NCBI GenBank assembly: GCA_026390435.1
Contig: JAPLFY010000035.1
Coordinates: 1-48,241 of the forward strand
Reading direction: 5' to 3'
DNA from: Pseudomonadota bacterium
Lineage (GTDB): Bacteria; Bdellovibrionota_B; Oligoflexia; Oligoflexales; CAIYRB01
Length of the DNA stretch: 48,241 nucleotides
The first letter of the stretch is position 1. Each line of letters starts with the position of its first letter. Positions 25,350-33,894 of this stretch are shown here, piece after piece. Under the pieces are notes generated by a model that saw only the letters and a program-made list of their open reading frames with translations, was not told the DNA's origin and searched no databases. The translations under genes were made by a program, and so were the position numbers.

Positions 25350-26750
25350 CTAGAAACGATATATCAGACCGACCGGAAGGCTAAACTTGCGATATAAGTA
25401 GGCGCCCGGCAATTCGCCAGTACTATCTATACCCAGCGACGCATACGTATAAGCGATGCCCCACTCCACCATAAGCTGATAATACGGAGCACCGAGCTGA
25501 ATAGTTTGTGGGCTTTTTTCTAGTTTGGAACTTTGCGGAAGCCGCCCAGTATGCTTGGTAATTAGTCCCACCTGAACTCCAGCGGCTACCATTGTATATG
25601 GAGTCAACGGCGCTAAACCGGCAATAATCTGCACCAAATTAATCGTTCCGAAACCAACAAGTGACTCGGAACCGCGATTGCCCGGGCCAAGATTGGCTGG
25701 CTCATAGCGAAAACCCAGCAATAAATTTGTATTTGGCAAGACTCGCACTAAGGCGCCGGAACGGACACTCAAGGTATCGTGAAGATCCTGAGGCAGTGGT
25801 TTCAATGCAATTAGGGAGAAGCCAGTCTGGTCCTTATCAGCTTTGGTATAACGCATATCTGCCAGTAGGCGCACACGCGCACCGATGCTTAACTGGGTAC
25901 CTGCAAGAATAGAGCTAAGTGGGTTCAAACCTCGAGCTTTTGCCCCGTCACTTTTGCTCGGCCCCAGAGCGTCACCATCACCTATTAGTGGGGAACTGAC
26001 ATCTATGCTCTGAGACTGCAGCGTGGCTAGTGAAGCAGCGACACCAAACTGCAAGATGCCAGGGATGGCGATCATACGCGCACCAACAATCAGAGTCGTT
26101 TGACTCAATTTACCGTCAGCATCCGCCAGCGATGGACCACCAGCAGATGGGACTAAATTAGCTTTGAATTTTATCGCCTGGTAATTAACGCCAACGCCAA
26201 CACCGAGTCGCTCTGAGAGCCGAACTCCAAAAGTTCCGGATGCAAGACCCTCGACTTTCGCTGACACTTTTAAGTCGACATAGTTCTGGGTGCCGAGAAT
26301 TACCACGGGCACGCGACTTTTCTCTAAGTTTATTACTATGGGCAGAGGTGGCAGGATGAAACCACCGTAGCCGAATCTTTGATTAGGCTTAAAAATAAAA
26401 CCTGGCTTATTGCTTGGGACTGCGACCCCACTATTAACAATTTTTGTTGCTTCAAAACCTGGATAGCGAGCATCGATCTGTTCATTTTTAATCACCTCCC
26501 CAACAAAGGAGATTTGTGTTTGATCGATAAATGCGGCATTGGCTGGATTGTCTTCGGCAGCTTCCGCAGTCGAGTATGCGGCCATTGCATCCCCGAGGAG
26601 GGGGTCTGCATGAGCTTCTGATGTCACGAGGCTTAGAACCAAGCTCCCTAAGCAAACAAACTTCCAAAATACACACAAGTTGGGTGTGGCGCTGCGGTGC
26701 CGTGTACTTTGTCGTTGATACATCCTCGCCCCGGATAGCCCATCGCTCAT
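25350..26750 (-). CDS. FadL-like outer-membrane beta-barrel protein
   Basis: A signal peptide (FVCLGSLVLSLVTSEAHA) ends near residue 48 of the longest frame. The mature start, AAYSTAEAAEDNPANAAFID, resembles the N-terminal hatch of FadL/OmpP1 transporters, which carry hydrophobic compounds inward. The rest is rich in alternating strands and ends in LPVGLIYRF, a typical terminal Phe signature for barrel assembly. The start is unsure: ATG at 26750 or 26723, neither with a well-spaced ribosome site. It is the last gene of a four-gene minus-strand run with three unrecognised envelope proteins. The FadL assignment rests on the hatch and the architecture only. Confidence 0.65.
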   Translation of the reverse strand: MSDGLSGARMYQRQSTRHRSATPNLCVFWKFVCLGSLVLSLVTSEAHADPLLGDAMAAYSTAEAAEDNPANAAFIDQTQISFVGEVIKNEQIDARYPGFEATKIVNSGVAVPSNKPGFIFKPNQRFGYGGFILPPLPIVINLEKSRVPVVILGTQNYVDLKVSAKVEGLASGTFGVRLSERLGVGVGVNYQAIKFKANLVPSAGGPSLADADGKLSQTTLIVGARMIAIPGILQFGVAASLATLQSQSIDVSSPLIGDGDALGPSKSDGAKARGLNPLSSILAGTQLSIGARVRLLADMRYTKADKDQTGFSLIALKPLPQDLHDTLSVRSGALVRVLPNTNLLLGFRYEPANLGPGNRGSESLVGFGTINLVQIIAGLAPLTPYTMVAAGVQVGLITKHTGRLPQSSKLEKSPQTIQLGAPYYQLMVEWGIAYTYASLGIDSTGELPGAYLYRKFSLPVGLIYRF

Positions 26751-26800
26751 TGTTGAGTGGAATGGCTTTATCCTACCAGGAGGCTGAGTAGCAGCAAAGT

Positions 26801-27703
26801 TTAACCATCAAAATCGTAGTCTTTGACGGTCACTTCAATCTTTATATCCCCTAGCAATGGACTGACTGAGGAGCCTCCATTGCTGTTACCGATGAAATCA
26901 GTTAGTTCACCGTAAATCACTAGCTTTGGGATCATCACGGGCTGAACATTCCAAAACCATTCCATACGCTTAAAAATGAGGCCATCTTTGGCTGCAATAC
27001 CATCAAAACCAGAGGCAGAAACACTCCAATGCAGCACTTTATCAAAGGAATTTTTAGGGGATAGTTGGTTCGCGTAGCTTGTCAGCACCTCTCCCGTCGT
27101 CTGATCTGGAATCACTTCGACATCGAATTCACCGTTGGCGGTTTTATGCTCCTTTGTCTTGGCATCAACCACGTCTACGACGGTTGCAACGGAGCGGCTG
27201 AATCCCTTATACACGTTTACATCTTGAATCACTGGTCCGAGCAAGAAAGGGCGAGGCGGAGTAAATATAGCATTGCCAAGCGCAGCGGCAGATAACATTG
27301 CACCATCACTTGAAAAATTAGCTAGGCCGGATTTGGACCCCGTGAACCCTGCGCCAATCATGCTAGCAATATCGATCTTCAAGTTTAAACATTCCACCAC
27401 TGCCTCCGGAAAGCGCATGGTGAAATTGGACATAACATTGATAGTTGCATCGCCGGTGCAGATGCGATCCCCCGAATTGGATGTCACAGTAATAATATAA
27501 TTAGCATTCGCCACTTTAGTCGGCGCATCGAAACCGGCATCCAGTTTATTAGCTTTCATGAGAGCATCCTGAGTGGATACGGGCTTTACCTGCCTGCCTC
27601 CACCTGTGGAAAATACGGATGAGTCAGCTGCATTCGTACAGGCATAGGCCCAAAGGAGCGGCAATATGACTACGTGAACGACTGATTTCCCGGCTACTCT
27701 CAC
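26801..27703 (-). CDS. Exported protein, paralogue of the gene at 28646
   Basis: I do not recognise the family. The signal peptide (VVHVVILPLLWAYAC) ends in AYAC, a weak lipobox, so the protein may be a lipoprotein or simply secreted. It aligns by eye with the protein at 28646-29710: a Cys-Thr/Ser-Gly, then a second Cys followed by NLKIDIASMIGAG against FLGKIDLAQILGAF, then FTPPRPFL against YSPARPLL, and WSVSASGFD against FTITNSGFN. It is predicted to be mostly beta strand. Its start overlaps the end of the preceding gene by four bases, so the two are coupled. Confidence 0.7.
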   Translation of the reverse strand: MRVAGKSVVHVVILPLLWAYACTNAADSSVFSTGGGRQVKPVSTQDALMKANKLDAGFDAPTKVANANYIITVTSNSGDRICTGDATINVMSNFTMRFPEAVVECLNLKIDIASMIGAGFTGSKSGLANFSSDGAMLSAAALGNAIFTPPRPFLLGPVIQDVNVYKGFSRSVATVVDVVDAKTKEHKTANGEFDVEVIPDQTTGEVLTSYANQLSPKNSFDKVLHWSVSASGFDGIAAKDGLIFKRMEWFWNVQPVMIPKLVIYGELTDFIGNSNGGSSVSPLLGDIKIEVTVKDYDFDG

Positions 27704-28620
27704 GAATTGCCTCGCACAATCATCAGAGAATCCAACATACTCTTTAGACCAGTGCTTAAAAACGCGTTCAATTGCTTATCCAAAACTGATTGAAGGCCAA
27801 TATTATAAAAATCTACGTTCGAATATAGGTCGATGTAGACATCATTAGCGTACGGCGTGACAAACACGACAAATTCAATATTTCTAATGATTGACTCAGA
27901 GTAGGGCGCAGGATTTAAAGTTCTAATCACAACGGCTACAGAATTACCTAACAGCTTGCCGTCGATCTGGAGTATCTGGCTAGCCTTGACGATACCGCTT
28001 ACATTGATCTCTATCTGTGCTGAAAAAGATAAGTCTGAAATATCTAATTCAGGCTTTTTCACAATATTAATGGTCGTCTTCGCAAGATTAGCAAAATTTT
28101 TGCCCGCACTGTCCGGAAGGTCTACTACTCCACGGCCAAAATTCTGTTTATCTTTCATAAAATTTGTCAAAGCACCTGCTACATCGAGCAAAGATTTATT
28201 CAACCAAATTTGCGCCCGAGTTTTTCGACTGGAGACCGGAGGATCTGTAGATGGCACTGCAGAGGAGGCGCTGCCTACCGTTTCGGGCGCGAGGAGAAAA
28301 TCCTGCCTTAGATAAAAATTTGCGCTAGAACTGGTGCCTACTATGCTGCCGTCAATGTTAACGAAAGCAAAAGCATCTGCCTCTGCATAATTTAGCGCTG
28401 CTTGACCCGCTCTTTGACAGCCCTGCAAATTTAACTGCAACCCCTTCGCGGTCGGAGCTTCTGTTCGCGCCACTAATGTATCGCAGGCATGACTAAGTAT
28501 GTCCTGCAATGAATCAGTCGCTAAAAACAAAGAGCCAACACTTGCAGCCGGCTTAGTCGGTGCGCCGCAGCTCACAGGCAACATCGCAATTAATAATTTC
28601 AGAGTTGCAGACACCTTCAT
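27700..28620 (-). CDS. Putative lipoprotein of unknown function
   Basis: The family is not recognised. With the ATG at 28620 the N-terminus is a short lipoprotein-like signal (MKVSATLKLLIAMLPVSC), the Cys at residue 18. AAGGAACG lies about 11 bases upstream, and this start also avoids overlapping the preceding gene. The mature part is 290 residues; the end is an amphipathic helix (VLDKQLNAFLSTGLKSMLD), and central strands (FSAQIEINVSGIV) suggest a beta-rich fold. It is not clearly homologous to its two neighbours. Its position between two paralogues and before a FadL-like barrel suggests a shared envelope function. Confidence 0.68.
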   Translation of the reverse strand: MKVSATLKLLIAMLPVSCGAPTKPAASVGSLFLATDSLQDILSHACDTLVARTEAPTAKGLQLNLQGCQRAGQAALNYAEADAFAFVNIDGSIVGTSSSANFYLRQDFLLAPETVGSASSAVPSTDPPVSSRKTRAQIWLNKSLLDVAGALTNFMKDKQNFGRGVVDLPDSAGKNFANLAKTTINIVKKPELDISDLSFSAQIEINVSGIVKASQILQIDGKLLGNSVAVVIRTLNPAPYSESIIRNIEFVVFVTPYANDVYIDLYSNVDFYNIGLQSVLDKQLNAFLSTGLKSMLDSLMIVRGNS

Positions 28621-28645
28621 TTTTTTGTCACGTTCCTTACTTTGC

Positions 28646-29710
28646 TTAATGCGTCTCACCCAAGGTTTTAGTAGACAATGTTTCCGCATCAGCTATTTGG
28701 GACGCAAGGCCTTCTTGCTCAGCAAGAATCATTTCCACCGTTAGCGGAATGATATTTGCTGCACCAAGCACAATGCCCGTAGGGTCTTGTTTTGCAATCT
28801 GGGCACCGGCTCCTAGCAACCCAGTGACACTCCCCGTCTTGCTACCGCCGGCAACCAGCACTCCTTTGATACTCCCCTTAAGCGAAATACTTAAAATGGA
28901 CACTGGATTGGCATTCATTTTGAACCGGATCTCGTCGAATATAAAATTGCTCACTTTATCCAATTTATTGAAGCCAGAGTTCGTTATGGTGAAGTCCATA
29001 ACATTTTTAAATTCAACGCCCGTCTCGTGACTAACAAAGGCTTGATTATAGGAATTCATTTTCACTCTAACTGAGCCCTGGTCGCTGCCGCTTGGAGTTG
29101 TTAGGGTGATGTTGGGTTGCAGGTAATCGAGCTTTGCCATTTCTTCCGCAGTAACCGCAATGAATGATGGCAACAAGGGGCGCGCTGGCGAATAATTCCC
29201 GTCTCCCAACGTGGAAACACTGACGACATTGTGCGCAATGACTAAGGTTTCTTTCCCCGCCGGAGGTGGCTGGGAAAAGGCACCTAGGATCTGCGCCAAA
29301 TCGATTTTGCCTAGAAATCCGCAGTCGAGGCCGCCGGCCGGCACTTCGAACAATTGCGCCGTTTTAGTACCCGTAACTGCTGCATTAACTTTCATATTCA
29401 TGCGTCCACTGCACGCCTGAATACCCAAGGTTTTTGCCGTGAGCTTAAACTCTGCATTCACTAAATTAACGGTGTCGGGCACCACCGCGGTGGATGGGAC
29501 GTCAGTCGGTCCGTTGGTTTTGAGTGTCTCGTTATTGCTATCTAACTGGCCAGATACAGATGCGGCACGCAGTCGGCTACTAAGCTGCGAATCTCTGCCT
29601 GAACTGGCGGAGTTACTGCAGCCCAATGTTGCTAGGCAGAGCAGCGGATATAACAGGCACAGCAACCTGAGCCTACTGTGCACTTTCAGCAGTTTAAACC
29701 TAACGCCCAT
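28646..29710 (-). CDS. Putative lipoprotein, paralogue of the gene at 26801
   Basis: The signal peptide ends in the lipobox LATLGC, a good lipoprotein signal, followed by a Ser/Asn-rich linker of about 60 residues typical of surface-exposed or outer-membrane lipoproteins. The folded part shares a pair of cysteines and several segments with the protein at 26801-27703. I start at the ATG at 29710 (354 residues), behind GAGGAAGGGG; the longer frame adds 30 residues that would bury the signal peptide. It is the first gene of the run 29710 to 25350. Function unknown. Confidence 0.72.
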   Translation of the reverse strand: MGVRFKLLKVHSRLRLLCLLYPLLCLATLGCSNSASSGRDSQLSSRLRAASVSGQLDSNNETLKTNGPTDVPSTAVVPDTVNLVNAEFKLTAKTLGIQACSGRMNMKVNAAVTGTKTAQLFEVPAGGLDCGFLGKIDLAQILGAFSQPPPAGKETLVIAHNVVSVSTLGDGNYSPARPLLPSFIAVTAEEMAKLDYLQPNITLTTPSGSDQGSVRVKMNSYNQAFVSHETGVEFKNVMDFTITNSGFNKLDKVSNFIFDEIRFKMNANPVSILSISLKGSIKGVLVAGGSKTGSVTGLLGAGAQIAKQDPTGIVLGAANIIPLTVEMILAEQEGLASQIADAETLSTKTLGETH

Positions 29711-29865
29711 GCCGCCCCTTCCTCTAACGCCAAAGATATGAGCCTTTTCCGGCTCCTGGCTAAGGGGTTCGGCAGCTTCGGCACGCAACTTTAGCGCCAA
29801 GTTTAAAAAAGGCGAATACTTGAGTAATTTTGGGACACAGCGGCTTCACCGGAGGGTGCCGGCAA

Positions 29866-30225
29866 TCATTCTTTCGGCAGATCCGTATACTTTGCCGCAG
29901 TCCCACGCGCCAAATGCACTGGATACTTGGCAGCGTTTTTTTGTAACTTGGACCAGACTGCAGCCTCGACGTCGATTTTTAAGACATCTGCAAGCCGGAG
30001 ACAATAAAGTAGGATATCCGCTACTTCGTCTCTTACCCGCTCGGCAGATGCCGGTTCATTCATCACGGCGTCACTCTCGCCTGCAGTCAACCATTGGAAC
30101 AACTCAGTTAACTCGCCAGCCTCACCGCTCAGCGCCATGACTAAGTTCTTGGGGGTGTGGAACTGCTCCCAGTTTCGCTCGGCGGCGAATTGGCGCAAAA
30201 ATAAGGTGATTTTATTGATATCCAT
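29866..30225 (-). CDS. MazG-like nucleotide pyrophosphohydrolase
   Basis: All-alpha NTP pyrophosphatase of the MazG/DCTPP1 (RS21-C6) type that cleans up non-canonical or excess dNTPs. The metal-binding pattern is visible as SGEAGELTELFQW and then RDEVADILLYCLRLAD. At 119 residues it is a single-domain member. A GGGGGGA ribosome site lies just before the ATG. It follows pabB by 29 bp and is probably cotranscribed. Confidence 0.85.
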   Translation of the reverse strand: MDINKITLFLRQFAAERNWEQFHTPKNLVMALSGEAGELTELFQWLTAGESDAVMNEPASAERVRDEVADILLYCLRLADVLKIDVEAAVWSKLQKNAAKYPVHLARGTAAKYTDLPKE

Positions 30226-30254
30226 ACTATCCCCCCTGATTTAATTGCCAACTC

Positions 30255-31508
30255 TCAAGCCCGAAGACCAACCGCGCTGCCACCAGTGATAACTTGGCAC
30301 TTAGCTGCAATCTCGAGACGTTCAGCCTCGGGATCGCTACCTATCACGATACCGCTGCCGGCAGCATACTCATAGTGACCATCGCCACTCCCAACTAGAG
30401 TACGAATCAATAAGGAGGAATCGAACGAACCATGATCATCTAGGTAAAATGCATGACCCATAAAATACCCACGCGCACGCCCTTCATAGGCACGAATCGC
30501 GCCCATCACTTCCCGCTTGGGTGCGCCTGTGATCGATCCCCCGGGGCATATGTGCGCAAGCATACCGCCCAAGGTTTGCGGCAATCGCAGCTGAGCTTGC
30601 ACCTGCGCTTCCAAGTGGTGAACACCGTGGGCGCTCAATAAGTCACCGGCTGACCGCACGCGCACGCTGCCGGGCTGCCCCACACGAAAAAGGTCATTGC
30701 GCATCAAATCGACAATGATCGCCAGTTCAGCACGATCCTTGGCACTCTTTAGCAAATCTGCAGCAGCCTTTGCATCGGCTTCAGGTTGGCCTTCAAAACG
30801 AGCTGCTGTCCCTTTGATCGGACGCGTTTCGATGGTTGCTTTGGACTCACTACCCGAGCCGGCAAAGATACGGACAAATCGCTCCGGACTGAGCGATACC
30901 AGGCTTAAGCCCGGCAGCTCAAACCAGGCCCCAAATGGACCGGCGCAGGTATCTAGTCGCCCCGCCAGCCAGCTCCTGGAGAGTCGCTGCCTGACGCGGA
31001 AATATCTTAGCAAATTTAGCTGATAATAACGTCCCGCACGAATGTCCTGCAGGATCTGCCTTACCTGCTGCCGATAGTGATCATCGCCAGTAGTCGGTAG
31101 CAACTGCGTTAACTGCGACTCCGTTTCACCGACCTGAGCTGCGCGAATTAGGTCTTGGGCCAAGCCTTGAGGATCGACGTAAACATCACCCTCGTGTCGG
31201 CTCTGATTCGATTTAGGAATGTGAAGAAGTTGTAGGTCTCGATCGTAAACTAAAGCAGCCTCCACTCGCAACACCCGCGGCACTGCGCCCGAGGCTGAGC
31301 CTGCCTCAGCAAACTGGTCGTAACTCAGTACACCTAGCAAACCACGACCGAACGGCAATGCTGATGCCTGGGGTACCCGCAAGGGAATTGAGGCCGCTTG
31401 CTCCCAGCTAATTTCACGAAAATGGGTCGCGATAACGGTGTATCGACCAGTGCCCGCCAAACATGCCAGCGGCAACTTTTCAGGCCAGACCGTGGCCAGT
31501 TTAGACAT
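30255..31508 (-). CDS. pabB: Aminodeoxychorismate synthase component I (PabB) / chorismate-binding enzyme
   Basis: Converts chorismate plus ammonia to aminodeoxychorismate for p-aminobenzoate. The chorismate-binding C-terminal half has [26 protein letters not shown], the [11 protein letters not shown] motif and the closing [14 protein letters not shown]. The PIKGTA segment carries the Lys of PabB-type enzymes rather than the PIAGT of TrpE, supporting PabB over anthranilate synthase. I use the ATG at 31508 (417 residues); an ATG at 31544 is in frame but neither has a good ribosome site. Its amidotransferase partner is probably the gene at 7277. Confidence 0.88.
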   Translation of the reverse strand: MSKLATVWPEKLPLACLAGTGRYTVIATHFREISWEQAASIPLRVPQASALPFGRGLLGVLSYDQFAEAGSASGAVPRVLRVEAALVYDRDLQLLHIPKSNQSRHEGDVYVDPQGLAQDLIRAAQVGETESQLTQLLPTTGDDHYRQQVRQILQDIRAGRYYQLNLLRYFRVRQRLSRSWLAGRLDTCAGPFGAWFELPGLSLVSLSPERFVRIFAGSGSESKATIETRPIKGTAARFEGQPEADAKAAADLLKSAKDRAELAIIVDLMRNDLFRVGQPGSVRVRSAGDLLSAHGVHHLEAQVQAQLRLPQTLGGMLAHICPGGSITGAPKREVMGAIRAYEGRARGYFMGHAFYLDDHGSFDSSLLIRTLVGSGDGHYEYAAGSGIVIGSDPEAERLEIAAKCQVITGGSAVGLRA

Positions 31509-31626
31509 GTATAGCTTTGACAGCCGCAGAGGTGGTAACCACATGGGCGAGTCTATATCACGACAGGCGCCCTACCGCGAGCATGGAGAGCGCCAATGCG
31601 GACCGTTAGCGATAGGAGTGGCTAAG

Positions 31627-32478
31627 ATGCTGGAACATGGATTTAAGCAGATCGGCGTCCTCGGGGCAGGGCAAATGGGCAGCGGCATCGCACAGGTATG
31701 CGCGAGCAGTGGTCTACCTGTGACTTTAGTCGATCACTCCCCGGCACAACTCGAAAAAGCGAAGACTGCGATCACCGCTAGCCTCGCAAAATTGGAGGCC
31801 AAAGGTTTAGTCAATGCCCAAAATGCTCTACTGAATTTGAAGTTTGCGACTGAAATCGTGGATTTAACTCAGGCTGATTTAGTGATCGAAGCAGTCGCCG
31901 AAGACGAGGCGCTGAAGACCAAGTTGCTAACGCAAGTCGATCGACTGGTATCTCCAGAGGCGATACTTGCCAGCAATACCTCTTCGATTCCGATTACTCG
32001 ACTTGCAGCGGCGACCTCTCGCCCCAGTCAGGTGATCGGCATGCATTTTATGAACCCCGTCCCACTCATGCGCCTAGTGGAAGTGATCCCCGGCATGGCA
32101 ACCAGTGAGGCCACGACTGGCCGCATTCTGGCGCTCTGCGGAGCATTAGGAAAAGAGGTGTCACGTAGCCAGGATTATCCAGGATTCGTGGTCAACCGGA
32201 TCCTGATGCCGATGCTCAACGAGGCCTTCAATGCGCTCATGGAGGGTGTCGCTAGCGCTGAAGATATCGATAAAGGGATGCGGCTAGGCACCAATCAACC
32301 CATGGGACCATTAGCTCTGGCCGATTTCATCGGCCTAGACACCTGCCTGGCCATCATGCAGGTGCTACACCAGGGTTTGGGCGACCCTCGCTATTTCCCT
32401 TCCCCGTTGCTCAAGAAATACGTCGAGGCAGGATTTCTCGGCCGCAAAAGCAAACGCGGCGTTTATACCTACAACTAA
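31627..32478 (+). CDS. 3-hydroxyacyl-CoA (3-hydroxybutyryl-CoA) dehydrogenase
   Basis: NAD-dependent oxidation of 3-hydroxyacyl-CoA to 3-oxoacyl-CoA in fatty-acid or butyrate metabolism. The Rossmann motif [14 protein letters not shown] opens the protein. [12 protein letters not shown] and [16 protein letters not shown] hold catalytic residues (HxxxP), and the C-terminal domain has [17 protein letters not shown] start at the ATG at 31627 with AGGAG eight bases upstream, which gives a normal 283 residues; the longer frame runs into the pabB leader. It is followed by an enoyl-CoA hydratase, the preceding step of the same cycle. Confidence 0.93.
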   Translation: MLEHGFKQIGVLGAGQMGSGIAQVCASSGLPVTLVDHSPAQLEKAKTAITASLAKLEAKGLVNAQNALLNLKFATEIVDLTQADLVIEAVAEDEALKTKLLTQVDRLVSPEAILASNTSSIPITRLAAATSRPSQVIGMHFMNPVPLMRLVEVIPGMATSEATTGRILALCGALGKEVSRSQDYPGFVVNRILMPMLNEAFNALMEGVASAEDIDKGMRLGTNQPMGPLALADFIGLDTCLAIMQVLHQGLGDPRYFPSPLLKKYVEAGFLGRKSKRGVYTYN

Positions 32479-32526
32479 ATTAACCAACGTTTATGAATAG
32501 TTAACCATGAAAAGGCGGAATTCACT

Positions 32527-33327
32527 ATGAGCACCGAGCCACTCTATAAGACACTGATAGTTGAGCATGATGGCCCAGTCTGCCGCGTCACGATCAATCG
32601 CCCTGAACAACTAAATGCTCTAAGCCCTTTAGTTTTTGAAGAGCTACAAGAGGTGTTATTCGGTGGCACGCTTGAGGTGGACTCTACGCGCGTATTAGTG
32701 CTGCAAGGCTCAGGCCAAAAAGCTTTTGTCGCGGGTGCCGATATCAGCGCCATGCAAAACCTGAGTCCTGACGAGGCACGTGCATTTGCCCGCCACGGCC
32801 AATTGTTAACCAAAGGGCTTGAGACACTCAATATTGTTACGGTGGCAAAAGTTCAGGGCTATGCACTAGGTGGCGGCTGTGAACTAGCCATGGCTTGTGA
32901 CTTGATTATCGCAGGCCGTAGCGCCAAATTTGGCCAACCAGAAGTGAATCTCGGGTTGATTCCTGGCTTTGGTGGTACTCAACGACTAGTGCGGCGAGTT
33001 GGTATGCACGTGGCCCTGGACATGCTCCTTTGCGGCAGAGGCCGCTCGTTGAGTGGAACCGAAGCACATCAATTAGGCCTGGTTTCACGTGTTGTTGATG
33101 ACGATAAACTCGATGCGGAAGTGCAAAAAGTCATCGCTTCATTGCTGGCTGCGGGTCCACAAGCGATCGCAGACTGTAAGCGTCTCGTGCGGGATTCATA
33201 CAACATGAGTCTGGATGCAGGACTAAGTGCCGAGGCCACCAACTTCGCGCACTGCTTCGCCGGAGAAGAGGCGCAAGAGGGCATGACAGCTTTTCTAGAA
33301 AAACGAGCACCCGAATTTACTCTGTAG
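32527..33327 (+). CDS. Enoyl-CoA hydratase (crotonase family)
   Basis: Hydrates trans-2-enoyl-CoA to 3-hydroxyacyl-CoA. The oxyanion-hole segments are AGADISAM and GYALGGGCELAMACD. The catalytic glutamates fit CELAMA and GQPEVNLGLIPGFGGTQRL. At 266 residues it is a single-domain crotonase. The gene follows the dehydrogenase by 48 bp on the same strand, so the pair makes two consecutive beta-oxidation steps. Chain-length preference is not visible. Confidence 0.93.
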   Translation: MSTEPLYKTLIVEHDGPVCRVTINRPEQLNALSPLVFEELQEVLFGGTLEVDSTRVLVLQGSGQKAFVAGADISAMQNLSPDEARAFARHGQLLTKGLETLNIVTVAKVQGYALGGGCELAMACDLIIAGRSAKFGQPEVNLGLIPGFGGTQRLVRRVGMHVALDMLLCGRGRSLSGTEAHQLGLVSRVVDDDKLDAEVQKVIASLLAAGPQAIADCKRLVRDSYNMSLDAGLSAEATNFAHCFAGEEAQEGMTAFLEKRAPEFTL

Positions 33328-33349
33328 TTAAGTATTTTGGCCAATTACC

Positions 33350-33378
33350 TTGACCCGTCGGTCTAGAGGCCTTAAAAA
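33350..33378 (+). promoter_or_regulatory. Sigma-70-type promoter for the histone/phasin-like gene
   Basis: TTGACC (33350-33355) and TAAAAA (33373-33378) are separated by 17 bases, matching the consensus at 5 of 6 and 4 of 6 positions. The gene starts 58 bases further on, behind AAAGGAG. Confidence 0.4.
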
Positions 33379-33436
33379 TAAAAGGGTATTTTATTAATTC
33401 TTAGCTGCCGCTAAGCCGTAAAGGAGCATCATTACC

Positions 33437-33892
33437 ATGGCTTTAGAAAAACCCCTGAGTGACTTCTTAAACAACTTCCAAAAAGACCTGAAACAGCTAC
33501 AAAAAAAGATCAAACAAGAGGGCGATCATTTGGTCAGCAAGGCAAAAAATGCCGCGACCAAAGACAACTTGAACGCTAAACGCAAAGAAGTTGAGCACCT
33601 CGTCGAGCAAAAACTAAAAAAACTCGAACCCACAATCAACCGCTTCGTACATGAGCTCAACCAAACCGCTAAAAAAGCCGGCGTCGATCTAACCGACCTG
33701 GAAAAGAAAGTGCGGACAAATTTGGCAACAGCTCGCGGCCGCTTAGCTAAGGCATCGGGCAAAGCAGGCAGCAAAAAGACCACGGGCAAAGCGAAAAAAG
33801 CAGCACCTAAGAAAGCTGCTGTTAAACGCGCCCCTGCCAAAAAAGCAACCGCTGCTGCAAATTCCGCAGCATCGTCCGGAGAAGCGAAGTAA
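33437..33892 (+). CDS. Histone H1-like / phasin-like protein with Lys-Ala-Pro tail
   Basis: Residues 1-105 are charged, heptad-like helix without cysteine (FLNNFQKDLKQLQKKIKQ and VEHLVEQKLKKLEPTINRF). The last ~45 residues are a Lys/Ala/Pro-rich tail with KKAAPKKAAVKR-type repeats, as in bacterial histone H1-like proteins and in PhaF phasins. It lies behind two acyl-CoA enzymes, which makes a PhaF-like role at lipid or polyester granules thinkable, but no polymer synthase is present. It ends two bases before the mutY start, so the two may be coupled. The tail almost certainly binds DNA or another polyanion; the rest is open. Confidence 0.65.
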   Translation: MALEKPLSDFLNNFQKDLKQLQKKIKQEGDHLVSKAKNAATKDNLNAKRKEVEHLVEQKLKKLEPTINRFVHELNQTAKKAGVDLTDLEKKVRTNLATARGRLAKASGKAGSKKTTGKAKKAAPKKAAVKRAPAKKATAAANSAASSGEAK

Positions 33893-33894
33893 GC

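Noticed and set aside
31517-31545. Consensus TTGACA as -35 of a promoter for the hydroxyacyl-CoA dehydrogenase gene
   Set aside because: No acceptable -10 lies at 16-18 bases; the box is probably chance or belongs to the pabB leader.
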